Positions 1 through 8,820 are shown, counted from the stretch's first letter. The stretch is DNA of 51,661 nt from an uncultured Bacteroidales bacterium (GCA_905233475.1 CAJOEN010000010.1:1-51661), one strand, 5' to 3'. Numbers and translations: made by a program. Notes: generated from the letters alone by a model not told the origin.

Positions 1-3
1 TTA

Positions 4-124
4 CTCCTCCCGACCTCCTCAGAGAGGAGGAGCTTGTTTGGACTACCACGTTTTGCATGGGTTTGTGTTTAGGCTATGAGGGAATTTGCGTCTGGCAAGC
101 TCCTCCTTTTATGGAGGTTAGGAG
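4..124. repeat. MITE-like inverted-repeat element with two hairpins
   Basis: An exact 11-bp inverted repeat (GGAGGAGCTTG at 26-36, CAAGCTCCTCC at 96-106) brackets about 60 bp. Each arm forms its own hairpin: CCTCCTC/GAGGAGG at 14-30 with a 3-nt loop, and CCTCC/GGAGG at 102-117. The outer flanks (CTCCT at 4-8, AGGAG at 120-124) are also complementary. No ORF of interest lies inside. It sits 3' of the gldA-like gene. It may be a dispersed mobile repeat or a structured 3' region; the left boundary is cut by the window edge. Confidence 0.5.
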
Positions 125-164
125 AATTTAGGGCTTGTGTAAGGAATTGAAACTCCCCTCTGCT

Positions 165-1067
165 TTAGGCTTTTGTAAGTTCCTGGAACACGTTTTCCAT
201 CGACTGTTCGTCCTTTTGAATGGTGAGGATAGTGAGTCCTTTACTTACTGCCCAATCAAAGAGCGGCTTGCGTATGTCGGTGTCGCCGTCGGCTTCTATC
301 AAAAAACGAGTGGGATTTTGCACACTTATCTTCTTTATGTCCTTCAGTAGCCGCAGTTCGTCGGCAGGTGCGGCCTTGTCAAACTCCACGTGGTAACGGT
401 TGGTTTTCAAAGAGTGGAGCTTTTCTGTGGAACCATCGGCCACAATATGTCCGTGGTTTATTATTATTGCACGGGAACATACGGCTTCCACTTCCTGCAT
501 TATATGTGTGGAAAGTATAACAATTTTTGTTTTGCCCACCTCGCGTATAAGGGAGCGAATTTCGGTTAGCTGGTTGGGGTCGAGGCCGGTGGTAGGCTCG
601 TCGAGAATCAGTATTTTGGGGTCGTGAATAAGAGCCTGAGCCAATCCCACACGCTGGCGGTAACCCTTGCTGAGTTGTCCTATATGCTTGTCGGCTTCGG
701 GTTTCAGACCTGTTTTTTCGATAATTTCTTCAACTCGGTGGCTTATTTTGTCAAGCGAATGCAGTCCTGCCACAAAACGCAGGAACTCACGCACATACAT
801 ATCGGTGTACAGAGGGTTCTGCTCGGGCAGATAGCCTATAAGTTTGCGTATGGCCAAAGGATTGTCGAAAATACTGTTACCATAAACGGTTACATTACCG
901 GAAGTCGGCGGTATAAAGCAGGTTATGATTTTCATAATGGTAGATTTGCCCGCGCCGTTGGGTCCGAGCAGCCCCACTATTTCGCCCTCGTTTATGCCAA
1001 AACTAACGTTTTTCAGTGCGTATTGCGTCCCATAAACCTTTGATACGTTATCTGCTATTATTGACAT
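165..1067 (-). CDS. gldA: ABC transporter ATP-binding protein, GldA-like
   Basis: This 300-aa nucleotide-binding subunit of an ABC transporter has all core motifs: Walker A (GPNGAGKST, about residues 35-43), signature (LSKGYRQRVGLAQAL, about 133-147) and Walker B (ILILDEPTTGLD, about 153-164), followed by the H-loop (STH). The N-terminus and the long C-terminal tail resemble GldA, the ATPase of the GldAFG transporter linked to gliding in Bacteroidetes, although close relatives also serve drug or Na+ efflux. It is the last gene of an operon, 13 bp after the MCE gene. No permease gene (GldF/GldG) is in the window, so the partner must lie elsewhere. A gldB-like gene at 41 kb is consistent with the name. 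The ATPase call is certain; the GldA assignment is likely. Confidence 0.8.
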   Translation of the reverse strand: MSIIADNVSKVYGTQYALKNVSFGINEGEIVGLLGPNGAGKSTIMKIITCFIPPTSGNVTVYGNSIFDNPLAIRKLIGYLPEQNPLYTDMYVREFLRFVAGLHSLDKISHRVEEIIEKTGLKPEADKHIGQLSKGYRQRVGLAQALIHDPKILILDEPTTGLDPNQLTEIRSLIREVGKTKIVILSTHIMQEVEAVCSRAIIINHGHIVADGSTEKLHSLKTNRYHVEFDKAAPADELRLLKDIKKISVQNPTRFLIEADGDTDIRKPLFDWAVSKGLTILTIQKDEQSMENVFQELTKA

Positions 1068-1080
1068 TGGTGCGATGTTT

Positions 1081-2028
1081 TTAAAATACTGAAACTTTGA
1101 TGTATTTTTTGGGGTTCTCCTTAATGTCCTTTATAAGGGCATCAAGGTCGCCTATAGATTTCTGCAGGTTATCGTACAGATTGTCGTCGTTTATCAACTT
1201 ACCCACATTGCCTTTTCCTTGTGATATTTTCTCCATGGACGATGAAAGGTTGCCGATGGTTTTGTTGAGTTCCGACAGAGTTTCGCCAAGTTTGTTTTTG
1301 GCTATGGTGTCGGAGATGTCGGAGATATTGGAAATTATGTTTTCAAGCTTCTGACTGTTGCTGTTGAGCGTTGTGGCAAGGCTGTCCACATTGGTGACAA
1401 TTTCGTGAATCCTGCCTTTTTCGGTACTTACAATACGGTCGAGGTTGGCCGAAACGGTAGTCAAATGGGCGGATATATTGTTGATGTTAGCCAAAGCGGA
1501 ACGGAAATTGCGTTTGGCTTCATTGTCGGTGATTTCTTTCAAGGAGGCGACCACGGTATCCACGTTGTTGAGAATATTTTCGAGCTTATCGGTATAGGGT
1601 TCAAGAAATTTTCCGACTTCGTTGAGTACTGAGCCTTCGGCACCCGACAGCATAGTGTCCCCCGGATTGAAATATGTGGCCGCGTCGCCGATAACAACAC
1701 GCATGGCTTTGGAACCAAGTATATCGGAGTTGAACACCTCGGCCACAGAATTTATTGGCAAAGACAACTTCGACGGAAGTTCGAAACGGACTATGAACTG
1801 TTTCATCTGAGGGTCGGAATAGGAAATTTTGCTCACCTGCCCCACTTTCATGCCATTGATGAATACATAACTTGTTGGCAACAGCCCCCCAATATCCTTA
1901 TACACAGCGTAGTAAGTATTCTGTCGGCCAAATATATCCTTGCCTTTGAGGAAATTAACACCCCATACGAATATGACTATGGTTATTATTGCAATAACAC
2001 CTACTTTTGTTTCTATTTTAAATTTCAT
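1081..2028 (-). CDS. MCE/MlaD-family lipid-binding protein
   Basis: The 315-aa protein has one N-terminal membrane anchor (about residues 9-27), an MCE domain (about 38-115, including the typical LLPTSYVFINGMKVGQV stretch) and a long helical C-terminus (about 140-300) rich in Asn/Ser heptads, as in proteins that form periplasmic lipid-conducting rings or tunnels. MCE proteins bind phospholipids during transport between the membranes. The gene lies 17 bp after the amidase and 13 bp before the gldA-like ATPase, a spacing that implies one transcript. The neighbouring ATPase is not obviously MlaF-like and no MlaE permease is seen, so the export partner is unknown. Confidence 0.88.
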   Translation of the reverse strand: MKFKIETKVGVIAIITIVIFVWGVNFLKGKDIFGRQNTYYAVYKDIGGLLPTSYVFINGMKVGQVSKISYSDPQMKQFIVRFELPSKLSLPINSVAEVFNSDILGSKAMRVVIGDAATYFNPGDTMLSGAEGSVLNEVGKFLEPYTDKLENILNNVDTVVASLKEITDNEAKRNFRSALANINNISAHLTTVSANLDRIVSTEKGRIHEIVTNVDSLATTLNSNSQKLENIISNISDISDTIAKNKLGETLSELNKTIGNLSSSMEKISQGKGNVGKLINDDNLYDNLQKSIGDLDALIKDIKENPKKYIKVSVF

Positions 2029-2045
2029 GAGTACTTTTTTTATAA

Positions 2046-3329
2046 TTATCTGGCAGTATTTATGCGCCGAGCCTCGTCGAAAGATATTCTCTCGCCTTTG
2101 AAGAACGGCACTATGAAAGCGTCTTTGAAACCTTTGGCCTGCATTTCCTGTTGCAGGACTTTTGCCTCGTCGAGGTTAGCTGCCACAGCTTCTGTAAAAT
2201 AGCGGTACAGACGGTCTTTGTAAACAACAAATTCCGTAAAACCTTTCAGATGTGGCGAATCTTTCTTCAGTTCCTTGTCTGACGACAAAAACTGTATTCG
2301 ATATATTGCACGTTCCTTAATTTCTGTAGTGGCTGTGGATGTAATCCCTTTGGGAGTGTCGGCCTTGACAGTATTTTTTTCGCTGTTGTCGATTACTACA
2401 ACAGTGTCTCTTACAGCAGGAACGGTGTCTTTCTTTTCCTCGGCCTTTGCTACGGCAGGCTTGTTTTCGGCAGCCTTGGTCTTTTGATTTTTCTTATTTT
2501 TGTCGAAACCGGGAATATCAAATTTCGGGTTGGCAGGCTTTTTGGTGCCTTCCTCTACAGCCTTGTATTCGGCAAAAGCGTTGAAAAGACAATATACTAT
2601 GTCGGCCTGTCCCTCTTCGGAATTGATGTAGTCCTCTTCGGTGGGGTTGCTTATGAATCCCACCTCGGTAAGCACCGAAGGCATTGTTGTTTTGTACAAC
2701 ACAAAAAGCTCTGCCTGCTTAACCCCCCTGTTGGTAGTCTTTATTTTGATATTATATTGGTCCTGAATAAGTTTGGCAAAATTAAGGCTTTTGTCCATAT
2801 AGGCATTTTGGTACAGGGCAAACATGATGTAACTCTCGGGGGAGTTGGGGTCGAAGCCGTTGTAGTCTGCATTGTTTTTGTAGTCGTTTTCGAGCAGAAT
2901 ATCAGCGTTTTCCTTTTTGGCGACCTCAAGGTTGGCTTTGCTTGTGGACAATCCCATAACAAATGTTTCAACACCTCTGGACTCGCATTTGGGGTGCGAG
3001 TTAGCGTGTATCGACAAGAAAAGGTCGGCTTTGGAGCGATTTGCAAGTTTGGCGCGTTCCGCCAGCGATATGTCCACATCGGTGGTACGGGTGTAAATTA
3101 CGGTAACATCCTCATAGTTGTCGGTTATCACCTTGCCCAATTTCATAGCTATGGCGAGGGTTATGTCCTTTTCTTTCGATTTTTTGCCCAATGCTCCCGG
3201 CTTGGCACCACCGTGTCCGGGATCAATCACAACTGTTTTAACCTTACCAACGGCTATTTTTTGCGAAAAAACAGCTCCGTTTACCAACATCAAGGCAATA
3301 ATCAGGATTGTTAATCGTTTCATACTCAA
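2046..3329 (-). CDS. N-acetylmuramoyl-L-alanine amidase with C-terminal SPOR-like domain
   Basis: This 427-aa secreted enzyme cleaves the amide between MurNAc and the stem peptide. The signal peptide ends near residue 22 (MLVNGAVFSQ). The Amidase_3 fold follows: VVIDPGHGG (zinc His, about residue 39), the second metal/catalytic region with LFLSIHANS (about 104-112), and LTEVGFISN, holding the catalytic Glu, near 217-225. A Lys/Ala-rich linker (about 265-345) leads to a SPOR-like domain (YRIQFLSS to the end), which in related enzymes binds denuded glycan strands at division sites. It is the first gene of the amidase-MCE-gldA operon and is divergent from lptD. Confidence 0.92.
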   Translation of the reverse strand: MSMKRLTILIIALMLVNGAVFSQKIAVGKVKTVVIDPGHGGAKPGALGKKSKEKDITLAIAMKLGKVITDNYEDVTVIYTRTTDVDISLAERAKLANRSKADLFLSIHANSHPKCESRGVETFVMGLSTSKANLEVAKKENADILLENDYKNNADYNGFDPNSPESYIMFALYQNAYMDKSLNFAKLIQDQYNIKIKTTNRGVKQAELFVLYKTTMPSVLTEVGFISNPTEEDYINSEEGQADIVYCLFNAFAEYKAVEEGTKKPANPKFDIPGFDKNKKNQKTKAAENKPAVAKAEEKKDTVPAVRDTVVVIDNSEKNTVKADTPKGITSTATTEIKERAIYRIQFLSSDKELKKDSPHLKGFTEFVVYKDRLYRYFTEAVAANLDEAKVLQQEMQAKGFKDAFIVPFFKGERISFDEARRINTAR

Positions 3330-3369
3330 AAATATGTGATTTTTGTTTTTATATTCGACTAATAATTTT

Positions 3370-3397
3370 TATTTTTGCAAACTGAACTGCAAAGATA
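3370..3397. promoter_or_regulatory. Overlapping divergent promoters for lptD and the amidase operon
   Basis: TATTTTTG at 3370-3377 (plus) and TATCTTTG on the minus strand (plus CAAAGATA, 3390-3397) both fit the Bacteroidetes -7 consensus TAnnTTTG. A TTTG at 3342-3345 could be the -33 box for the plus promoter, though its 24-nt spacing is long. Predicted starts are near 3384 (plus) and 3383 (minus), so the two polymerases would compete for the same DNA. Confidence 0.5.
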
Positions 3398-3478
3398 CGT
3401 TTAAATTTTGAGATTTTGAAGATAAAGGATATTATAAAACATATATTATTGAAATATAATATTTTACAAGAAAACTTC

Positions 3479-6199
3479 ATGGCTTTCGGCAGCTGTGCGG
3501 TATTCTTGGTTTTCCTTTGTCTATCGGCAGTTCAAGCCAATACACATTGTCACGCTTATTTTTACAAAACTTTTCAACACGAAAAAGTTGTTATCGCACT
3601 GTCTCAAGACGATACAACAAAACGTGGGGCACAACCCACATTGGCCACACCCGACAGCATTGCCGGCACTATGAGCAAAAGCCTTTCCGACACCCTTGCA
3701 AGCGACACTATATCAGACACTTCTGCCAAGGAGAAGTATATAGGCTTGCCGTTGTCAAAAAACGCCATTACCGACATTGTGAAATACAAGGCCAAGGACT
3801 CTGTGGTTTTCCTACTAGACGAACGCAAGGCCACTCTTTTCAAGAACGGAAGCATTGATTATCAGGACATATATTTGGAGGCGGACTCCATAAGCGTAAG
3901 TTTCAAGACACGAATGCTTTACGCCAATGGCCTTACCGACAGCACGGGTGCCGTATATGGGCGTCCCAAGTTCAAGGACGGCAACTCGGAGTACAACGCC
4001 AACGGCATTACCTACAATTTCGACTCCAAAAAAGGAATTATACGCAGCGTAATCACTCAGGAGGGCGAAGGATTTTTGCACGGTAGTTTGGTGAAAAAGA
4101 TGAACGATTCGATAATGTACCTCAGTAGCGGAAAGTTCACCACCTGCAACTACGCCCATCCGCATTTTGCATTGGAATTTTCGCACTCCAAACTCATAAC
4201 CAAGGACAAAATTGTTACCGGTCCCGCGTATATGACCGTAGGCGACGTGCCCACGCCCTTGGCTTTGCCTTTCGCCTTTTTCCCATTCACCAAAGGACGT
4301 GCTTCGGGCGTGCTGATACCCTCATACGGCTGGGCAAACAACCGCGGGTATTATCTGCGCAACGGCGGATATTATTTCGCCATCAACGAATACATGGACC
4401 TCTCGCTGATAGGCGATGTGTACACCAATCTCAGCTGGGCTATAAACCCCAAATCAAACTACTACCGCAAATACAAATATCGCGGCACGGTGGACATACG
4501 TTACGAGCAAACTCGAGAAGGACTTGAAGGCACCAGCACCCACAAACGTTTCAACGATTTCAAGGTAACCTGGTCGCACCAGCAAGACGCCAAGGCCAAC
4601 CCCAACTCGCGTTTTTCGGCCAACGTGAATCTCGTAAGCCGCAACTACTCCAAATGGACAAACAACTCCAGCGACTATTTCAACAGCACAACTACCTCGA
4701 GCATAGCCTATTCCACCACCATTGCAGGATTTTTAAACTTTTCGGCCAATTTGGGCGAGTCGTACAACATCAACACCCGCATGATTGACCTCAAATTACC
4801 CACTATATCACTGAGCACCAATCAGTTTCATCCTTTCAGGCGTAAAAATCCGCAAGGTTCATACCGATGGTACGAAAATATCACCGTGTCGTATGCCATG
4901 AACGCCATTAACAACATCAATACCGTTGATACACTGCTGTTTTCCAGCAACATTATGAGCCGTATGCAAAACGGCATATCGCACTCCATTCCTATTTCCA
5001 GTTCGGTGAAAGTGCTGAAATACTTCAACTGGACAAACTCCATAAACTACAACGCCCGCTGGCATTTCAACAGCATACGCAGATCACTCGACGCTACTAC
5101 AAATCAAGTAGTTACCGACACCGTTTGGGGATTTGTAACCAACCGCGACGTATCTTTCTCATCGGCACTGAACACACGCCTATACGGAATGTTCAACTTC
5201 AAAAAAGGATTTGTAAAGGCTTTCCGGCACGTGATAAATCCGAGTGTGTCGTTCAATTTCCGCCCCGATTTCGGCAACGAGGCTTTCGGTTTTTGGCGTT
5301 CCTACACCGACACAGCAGGCATTAAGCACCGCTATTCCATCTTTGAACAAAATGTTTACGGCGGACCTTCCGACGGCAAAATGGGAAGCGTGGCCATGAG
5401 CATTGCCAACAACTTGGAAATGAAGGTGAAATCGAGTAAAGATACCGTTACAGGAACAAAAAAAATAGTATTGCTCGAAAATTTGTCGTTCTCCATGTCA
5501 TACGATTTGGCCAAAGACTCCCTCAACTGGTCGTCGTTAGCCGTATCGGGACGCACCACTCTGTTCAAAAACTGTGTGATAAACTACAGCGCGTCGTTTA
5601 TTCCGTACTACATTAACGAAAAGAACGTAGTTACCAACACTTTCCTTTGGGATAAGGAAAAGAAACTCTTCCAAAAACAGAACTCCCAGTGGAACGTGCA
5701 ACTGAGCTGGTCTCTTAACAACAACACGTTCAAGCGCGGCAACAAAGGCACATCGCCTGCCGCTGCCAGTCCCGTGGCTACGGAATTCCAAAATCCTTTC
5801 AACTCGCCGCAAACAATGGGACAGGTGGTAGATTTCTCGGTGCCGTGGAACCTATCGTTGGCCTACACCCTGAGCTATGTAAACCGCTACTACGCCTCCA
5901 TGTTGGGATATGAGTCGTCGGTGGTGCAGACACTCTCGCTACGCGGCGACATATCATTCACAAAAAACTGGAAAATCAGCTTCACCTCGGGATACGATTT
6001 CCAAAGCAAAGCCATGTCCTACACTTCCATCGACATACACCGCGACCTGCACTGCTGGGAGATGCATTTCAGCTGGGTACCGTTTGGATACTACAAAAGT
6101 TGGAATTTCACCATCAACGTGAAAGCCAATATGTTGCAAGACCTCAAGTACAACAAGCGAAACAGCTATCAGGACAACCAAGGGTATTACACCAACTAA
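3479..6199 (+). CDS. lptD: LptD-like LPS assembly outer-membrane protein
   Basis: LptD is the outer-membrane barrel that inserts lipopolysaccharide into the outer leaflet. The protein has an OstA-like N-terminal region (about residues 70-220: DSVVFLLDERKATLFKNGSI and GKFTTCNYAHPHFALEFSHSK), then a long aromatic-rich barrel. The length of about 906 aa and the position divergent from a cell-wall amidase match other Bacteroidetes. I chose ATG 3479 because it opens directly into a signal peptide (MAFGSCAVFLVFLCLSAVQA). A TTG at 3416 in the same frame would add 21 residues (927 aa) and cannot be excluded. The C-terminus ends in an amphipathic, aromatic-rich strand ending QGYYTN. Downstream DNA begins the Rpn repeat region. 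Confidence 0.85.
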   Translation: MAFGSCAVFLVFLCLSAVQANTHCHAYFYKTFQHEKVVIALSQDDTTKRGAQPTLATPDSIAGTMSKSLSDTLASDTISDTSAKEKYIGLPLSKNAITDIVKYKAKDSVVFLLDERKATLFKNGSIDYQDIYLEADSISVSFKTRMLYANGLTDSTGAVYGRPKFKDGNSEYNANGITYNFDSKKGIIRSVITQEGEGFLHGSLVKKMNDSIMYLSSGKFTTCNYAHPHFALEFSHSKLITKDKIVTGPAYMTVGDVPTPLALPFAFFPFTKGRASGVLIPSYGWANNRGYYLRNGGYYFAINEYMDLSLIGDVYTNLSWAINPKSNYYRKYKYRGTVDIRYEQTREGLEGTSTHKRFNDFKVTWSHQQDAKANPNSRFSANVNLVSRNYSKWTNNSSDYFNSTTTSSIAYSTTIAGFLNFSANLGESYNINTRMIDLKLPTISLSTNQFHPFRRKNPQGSYRWYENITVSYAMNAINNINTVDTLLFSSNIMSRMQNGISHSIPISSSVKVLKYFNWTNSINYNARWHFNSIRRSLDATTNQVVTDTVWGFVTNRDVSFSSALNTRLYGMFNFKKGFVKAFRHVINPSVSFNFRPDFGNEAFGFWRSYTDTAGIKHRYSIFEQNVYGGPSDGKMGSVAMSIANNLEMKVKSSKDTVTGTKKIVLLENLSFSMSYDLAKDSLNWSSLAVSGRTTLFKNCVINYSASFIPYYINEKNVVTNTFLWDKEKKLFQKQNSQWNVQLSWSLNNNTFKRGNKGTSPAAASPVATEFQNPFNSPQTMGQVVDFSVPWNLSLAYTLSYVNRYYASMLGYESSVVQTLSLRGDISFTKNWKISFTSGYDFQSKAMSYTSIDIHRDLHCWEMHFSWVPFGYYKSWNFTINVKANMLQDLKYNKRNSYQDNQGYYTN

Positions 6200-6229
6200 A
6201 CATCCTTTCAACACTTGGATTTTTGATTT

Positions 6230-6262
6230 TTTGCACATCTCCAATTTTTTTCGTATTTTTTG
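6230..6262 (+). promoter_or_regulatory. Degraded promoter of Rpn copy 1
   Basis: TTTG at 6230-6233 is followed after exactly 20 nt by TATTTTTTG (6254-6262), one T longer than the consensus TAnnTTTG. The matching site before the second Rpn copy (9604-9635) is perfect, so an extra T probably weakened this one. Confidence 0.45.
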
Positions 6263-6278
6263 ACAAACTTTTTGAACT

Positions 6279-7199
6279 ATGGAACAACAACGTTATATAC
6301 TTCCATACACAGAATTCGGTTTCAAGCATTTGTTTGGCTCATAACCGAACAAGGACTTGCTTATCAGTTTCTTGAACGCTATTCTGCAAGGCGAGCAGGT
6401 AATTGCCGACCTCACACACCTCAACAACGAACCCCTCGGCTCCACGCAGTGGGAACGCAAAGACATTTTCGACGTATATTGCAAAAACGACAAAGGCGAG
6501 TATTTCATAGTTGAGATGCAGAACACCTACCGGAAGTTTTTCAAGTACAGGAGCGTTTTCTACTCCACTTTTCCCATACGCGAGCAGGCCAGGCAAGGCG
6601 ATTGGGATTTCGAACTGAAAGCCGTGTATATCGTTGGTCTGCTGAATTTTGTCTTCGACGAGGACAAGGATTCCACAGAGTACTTCCACCATTACGTGCA
6701 ACTGATGGAGAAAAACCGCAAGAAAGTGTTTTACGACAAGTTCACATTGATGTATCTTGAATTGCCGAAATTCAACAAAGCTGAAAATTAGCTTGTTACA
6801 ATGACAGACAAGTGGATGTACGTCTTGAAAAACGTATCGCGCCTGCTCGACAAGCCTGCAAGTCTGCAGGAGCATATTTTTACACGTTTTTTCGAGGTGA
6901 CCGACATCAAAAGGTTCTCCCCCGAAGATGTGATACAATACGAAGCCTCTCTTAAAGCCTACAGGGACAACAACAACACTATTACAAGCGCCATCGAAAA
7001 GGGTACAATAAAGGTAAAAAAAAAAGGACGTAAGGAATGGCATGAAGAAGGCCTTATGGAAGGATTGAAACAGGGCTTGGCCGAAGACGAGAAAAACAAA
7101 GCCTTTGAAACTGCCCGCAACCTTAAGCAGCTTCATTTACCTACCGAGCAAATACAAAAAGCCACTGGCCTCACCGCCGAAGAAATAGAGAAATTGTAG
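6279..7199 (+). pseudogene. Rpn-family (PD-(D/E)XK) nuclease/transposase, split by two in-frame stops
   Basis: One reading frame runs from ATG 6279 to TAG 7197-7199 but is interrupted by TAA at 6342-6344 and TAG at 6789-6791. Comparison with the copy at 9651 shows both stops replace Glu codons (GAA/GAG, a single G-to-T change each); there is no frameshift. The opening MEQQRYILPYTEFGFKHLFG, the nuclease core (FDVYC then IVEMQN, the D and ExQ catalytic positions) and the tail (TGLTAEEIEKL) are typical of recombination-promoting nuclease/putative transposase proteins. The longest surviving pieces are 6357-6791 (144 aa, TTG start, holds the catalytic residues) and 6801-7199 (132 aa, C-terminal part with its own ATG). 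Probably dead, but the C-terminal piece is an intact ORF. Confidence 0.82.
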
Positions 7200-7207
7200 A
7201 ACTTCTT

Positions 7208-8140
7208 TTATTCGGCAATAAAATCTTTCATAAGTGCCTCATTCAATGTGATATATTTAAGCACTTCGACAGGTTTTCCGTTTTCCGAAAACATTATCAA
7301 TGGCATAACGCCTCCCGTTACCGTAAGGAATATATCAACCGGAAACACAGCGTAGTCCAAAGGCGGCACTCCGGCTCGCTCGAAAAAATTCTCAACAGGT
7401 ACCTCATCGTTTACTTGCCAAAAGACAATCTTTACATTTTCGGAATTTATATTTTCCTTTTCCATTGCAATGTTTATTTTTTTCGCGGCCTTTTTGCAGT
7501 ATTTGCAAGCAGTTGAATAAAAACATATTATCTGCTTACCTTGCAAAAATTCTTCTTTGCCACTGTTTTTCACGGCTTCGGCGTAGAGGTCGCCATCAAT
7601 GCTGGCAGTATTGCCATACAGGGCGTTGTTTATCACGGACGGGGTATTGATTGACATTGTGGCAATTACAGCCGCAAGCGACACCACAAAAAACACTGTT
7701 TTGTTGTACCTTACTGCAAATCCGACATCGGGATTTATCGGCAAAACAATGGCTATCAGAACAATATTTTTTATTAAAGATTGTATCCTGTTAAGTGTAA
7801 AATTGTTTCCAAAGCAGTGGCAGTTGGTTGTGTCAACACCAAAAACAGGTTGTATAACAAGATATACCGTGAACGCGGCCAGCAAACCGAGCATTACATA
7901 CTTAGTAAAACGCAAAAATACACCTGCTATAATAAATATTCCCAAGCAAAGTTCTGCGGATATGAGCAGGCGAGAGGTAAACTCGGCAGCCACAAACCCC
8001 AAAATTCGGTGCTCATATATGTACATGTCGAAATCCTCTATGGAAAGGTACTTCATTACCGCAGAAAATATGAACACTCCTCCGGCCAATATGCGAAGTG
8101 CCACCGACATATATTTGTTTTTTGCCACTATCTTATCCAT
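7208..8140 (-). CDS. DoxX/MauE-like membrane protein with thioredoxin-like C-terminus
   Basis: The 310-aa protein has four membrane helices in the first 125 residues with the DoxX/MauE pattern (LRILAGGVFIFSAVMK; SAELCLGIFIIAG; then TTNCHCFGN). A fifth segment (about 140-165) is followed by an extracytoplasmic domain containing CKYC in FYSTACKYCKK (about residues 209-219), placed like a thioredoxin CxxC active site, and VFPVDIFLTVTGG further on. A membrane redox role, passing electrons to or from periplasmic disulfides, is inferred. The Cys pair in NCHCFG could be the membrane partner. The same architecture occurs in other Bacteroidales. The gene is more AT-rich than lptD and lies downstream of the small lipoprotein at 8215, probably in one transcript. 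Confidence 0.75.
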   Translation of the reverse strand: MDKIVAKNKYMSVALRILAGGVFIFSAVMKYLSIEDFDMYIYEHRILGFVAAEFTSRLLISAELCLGIFIIAGVFLRFTKYVMLGLLAAFTVYLVIQPVFGVDTTNCHCFGNNFTLNRIQSLIKNIVLIAIVLPINPDVGFAVRYNKTVFFVVSLAAVIATMSINTPSVINNALYGNTASIDGDLYAEAVKNSGKEEFLQGKQIICFYSTACKYCKKAAKKINIAMEKENINSENVKIVFWQVNDEVPVENFFERAGVPPLDYAVFPVDIFLTVTGGVMPLIMFSENGKPVEVLKYITLNEALMKDFIAE

Positions 8141-8214
8141 AAAGGGCTATTTTATCAAAAAAACAAAGGGGCATCGCCTGAACTTTGCCCCTCTCTTCTG
8201 TTTTTTGTCGGAAG

Positions 8215-8427
8215 TTATTTCTCCGTGCATACTGTTTTTATAGTCATGCCCATTGTAGTGGAAGATGTATTTGCATCACTACATTCACCATCTTTAATGG
8301 TAGTTTCGGTTGTTGACTGCAAAGTTTCACCCATGTAACTTTTGCATTCACAGGTTTTTTCCTTTTTGCAGGATGTTGCCAATCCTACCATAGCGATAAC
8401 GCCGACAATAATTAAAAACTTTTTCAT
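8215..8427 (-). CDS. Small Cys-containing lipoprotein
   Basis: The 70-aa product has a lipoprotein signal (MKKFLIIVGVIAMVGLATSC, lipid-attached Cys at residue 20) followed by Lys residues. The short mature part contains Cys at KTCECKS, GECSD and TVCTEK, and is Ser/Thr-rich. No family is recognised. Minus-strand TAAATTTG (plus 8528-8535) could be its promoter, giving a leader of about 95 nt. It precedes the DoxX/thioredoxin-like gene by 74 bp; a link through its cysteines is only a guess. Confidence 0.7.
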   Translation of the reverse strand: MKKFLIIVGVIAMVGLATSCKKEKTCECKSYMGETLQSTTETTIKDGECSDANTSSTTMGMTIKTVCTEK

Positions 8428-8527
8428 TTTGTTATTGGTTTTTAAATTTTGCGGACACTGTAAATTTCTATTCCTCGCATAGCAGTATCCGCATAACCTA
8501 TGCTTTGGACTTGTCTTTACGACGGTG

Positions 8528-8535
8528 CAAATTTA
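8528..8535 (-). promoter_or_regulatory. Putative -7 box for the small lipoprotein / DoxX transcript
   Basis: Minus-strand TAAATTTG matches TAnnTTTG. It lies just 3' of the HTH gene's stop, so the next transcript starts almost at once. The decayed copy near 9414 has the same segment with a changed box. Confidence 0.45.
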
Positions 8536-8541
8536 CAACGA

Positions 8542-8805
8542 TTATCTGGCACAATCCACGCCTTGTGCGGGCATAGTGCCCATATCGGGCGTTGTTTTCA
8601 ATGTTGAAGTATAGTGTTCGAAAAAGTTTACACCCAAGGCTTGGCTTATCAGCAAAAGTTGCTGGGTATCTATAGCCCTTTTGAGAAATATTTTCTGCAC
8701 GGTGCGCGGATGCACATGTATCTGTTCGGCAAGCCATTCGTTGGTTTTTCCCTGCCGACGCAATTCGCGGCGTATCTCCTCCCCTATGTTGATTTTCTCG
8801 GTCAT
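8542..8805 (-). CDS. Small XRE-like helix-turn-helix regulator
   Basis: The 87-aa protein is almost entirely one HTH domain: EEIRRELRRQGKTNEWLAEQ, then HVHPRTVQKIF as recognition region, then LLLISQALGVNFFEHY (about residues 8-66). This is the Cro/C1-type fold common in small Bacteroidetes regulators. Its targets are unknown. Candidate sites are the 48-bp tandem repeats 200 bp upstream and the perfect hairpin at 9227. No toxin gene sits next to it, so an antitoxin role is unsupported. Minus-strand TATTTTTG (plus 8821-8828) would give a very short leader. A decayed copy of its 3' end lies at 9387-9515. Confidence 0.8.
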   Translation of the reverse strand: MTEKINIGEEIRRELRRQGKTNEWLAEQIHVHPRTVQKIFLKRAIDTQQLLLISQALGVNFFEHYTSTLKTTPDMGTMPAQGVDCAR

Positions 8806-8820
8806 ATCGTACTTGTTTTA

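Noticed and set aside
1067-1081. MCE protein and ABC ATPase as an Mla-type lipid transporter
   Set aside because: The ATPase is of the GldA/efflux type and there is no MlaE-like permease nearby.
2484-3314. A 276-codon frame on the plus strand
   Set aside because: Antisense to the amidase gene, whose motifs are clear.
6342-6791. Recoding or a changed genetic code at the Rpn stops
   Set aside because: TAA and TAG are used as normal stops throughout the window, and no signal for read-through is seen. The second Rpn copy is broken too, so decay is simpler.
8542-8805. Toxin-antitoxin pair
   Set aside because: The HTH gene has no small toxin partner next to it; its neighbour is a lipoprotein gene.
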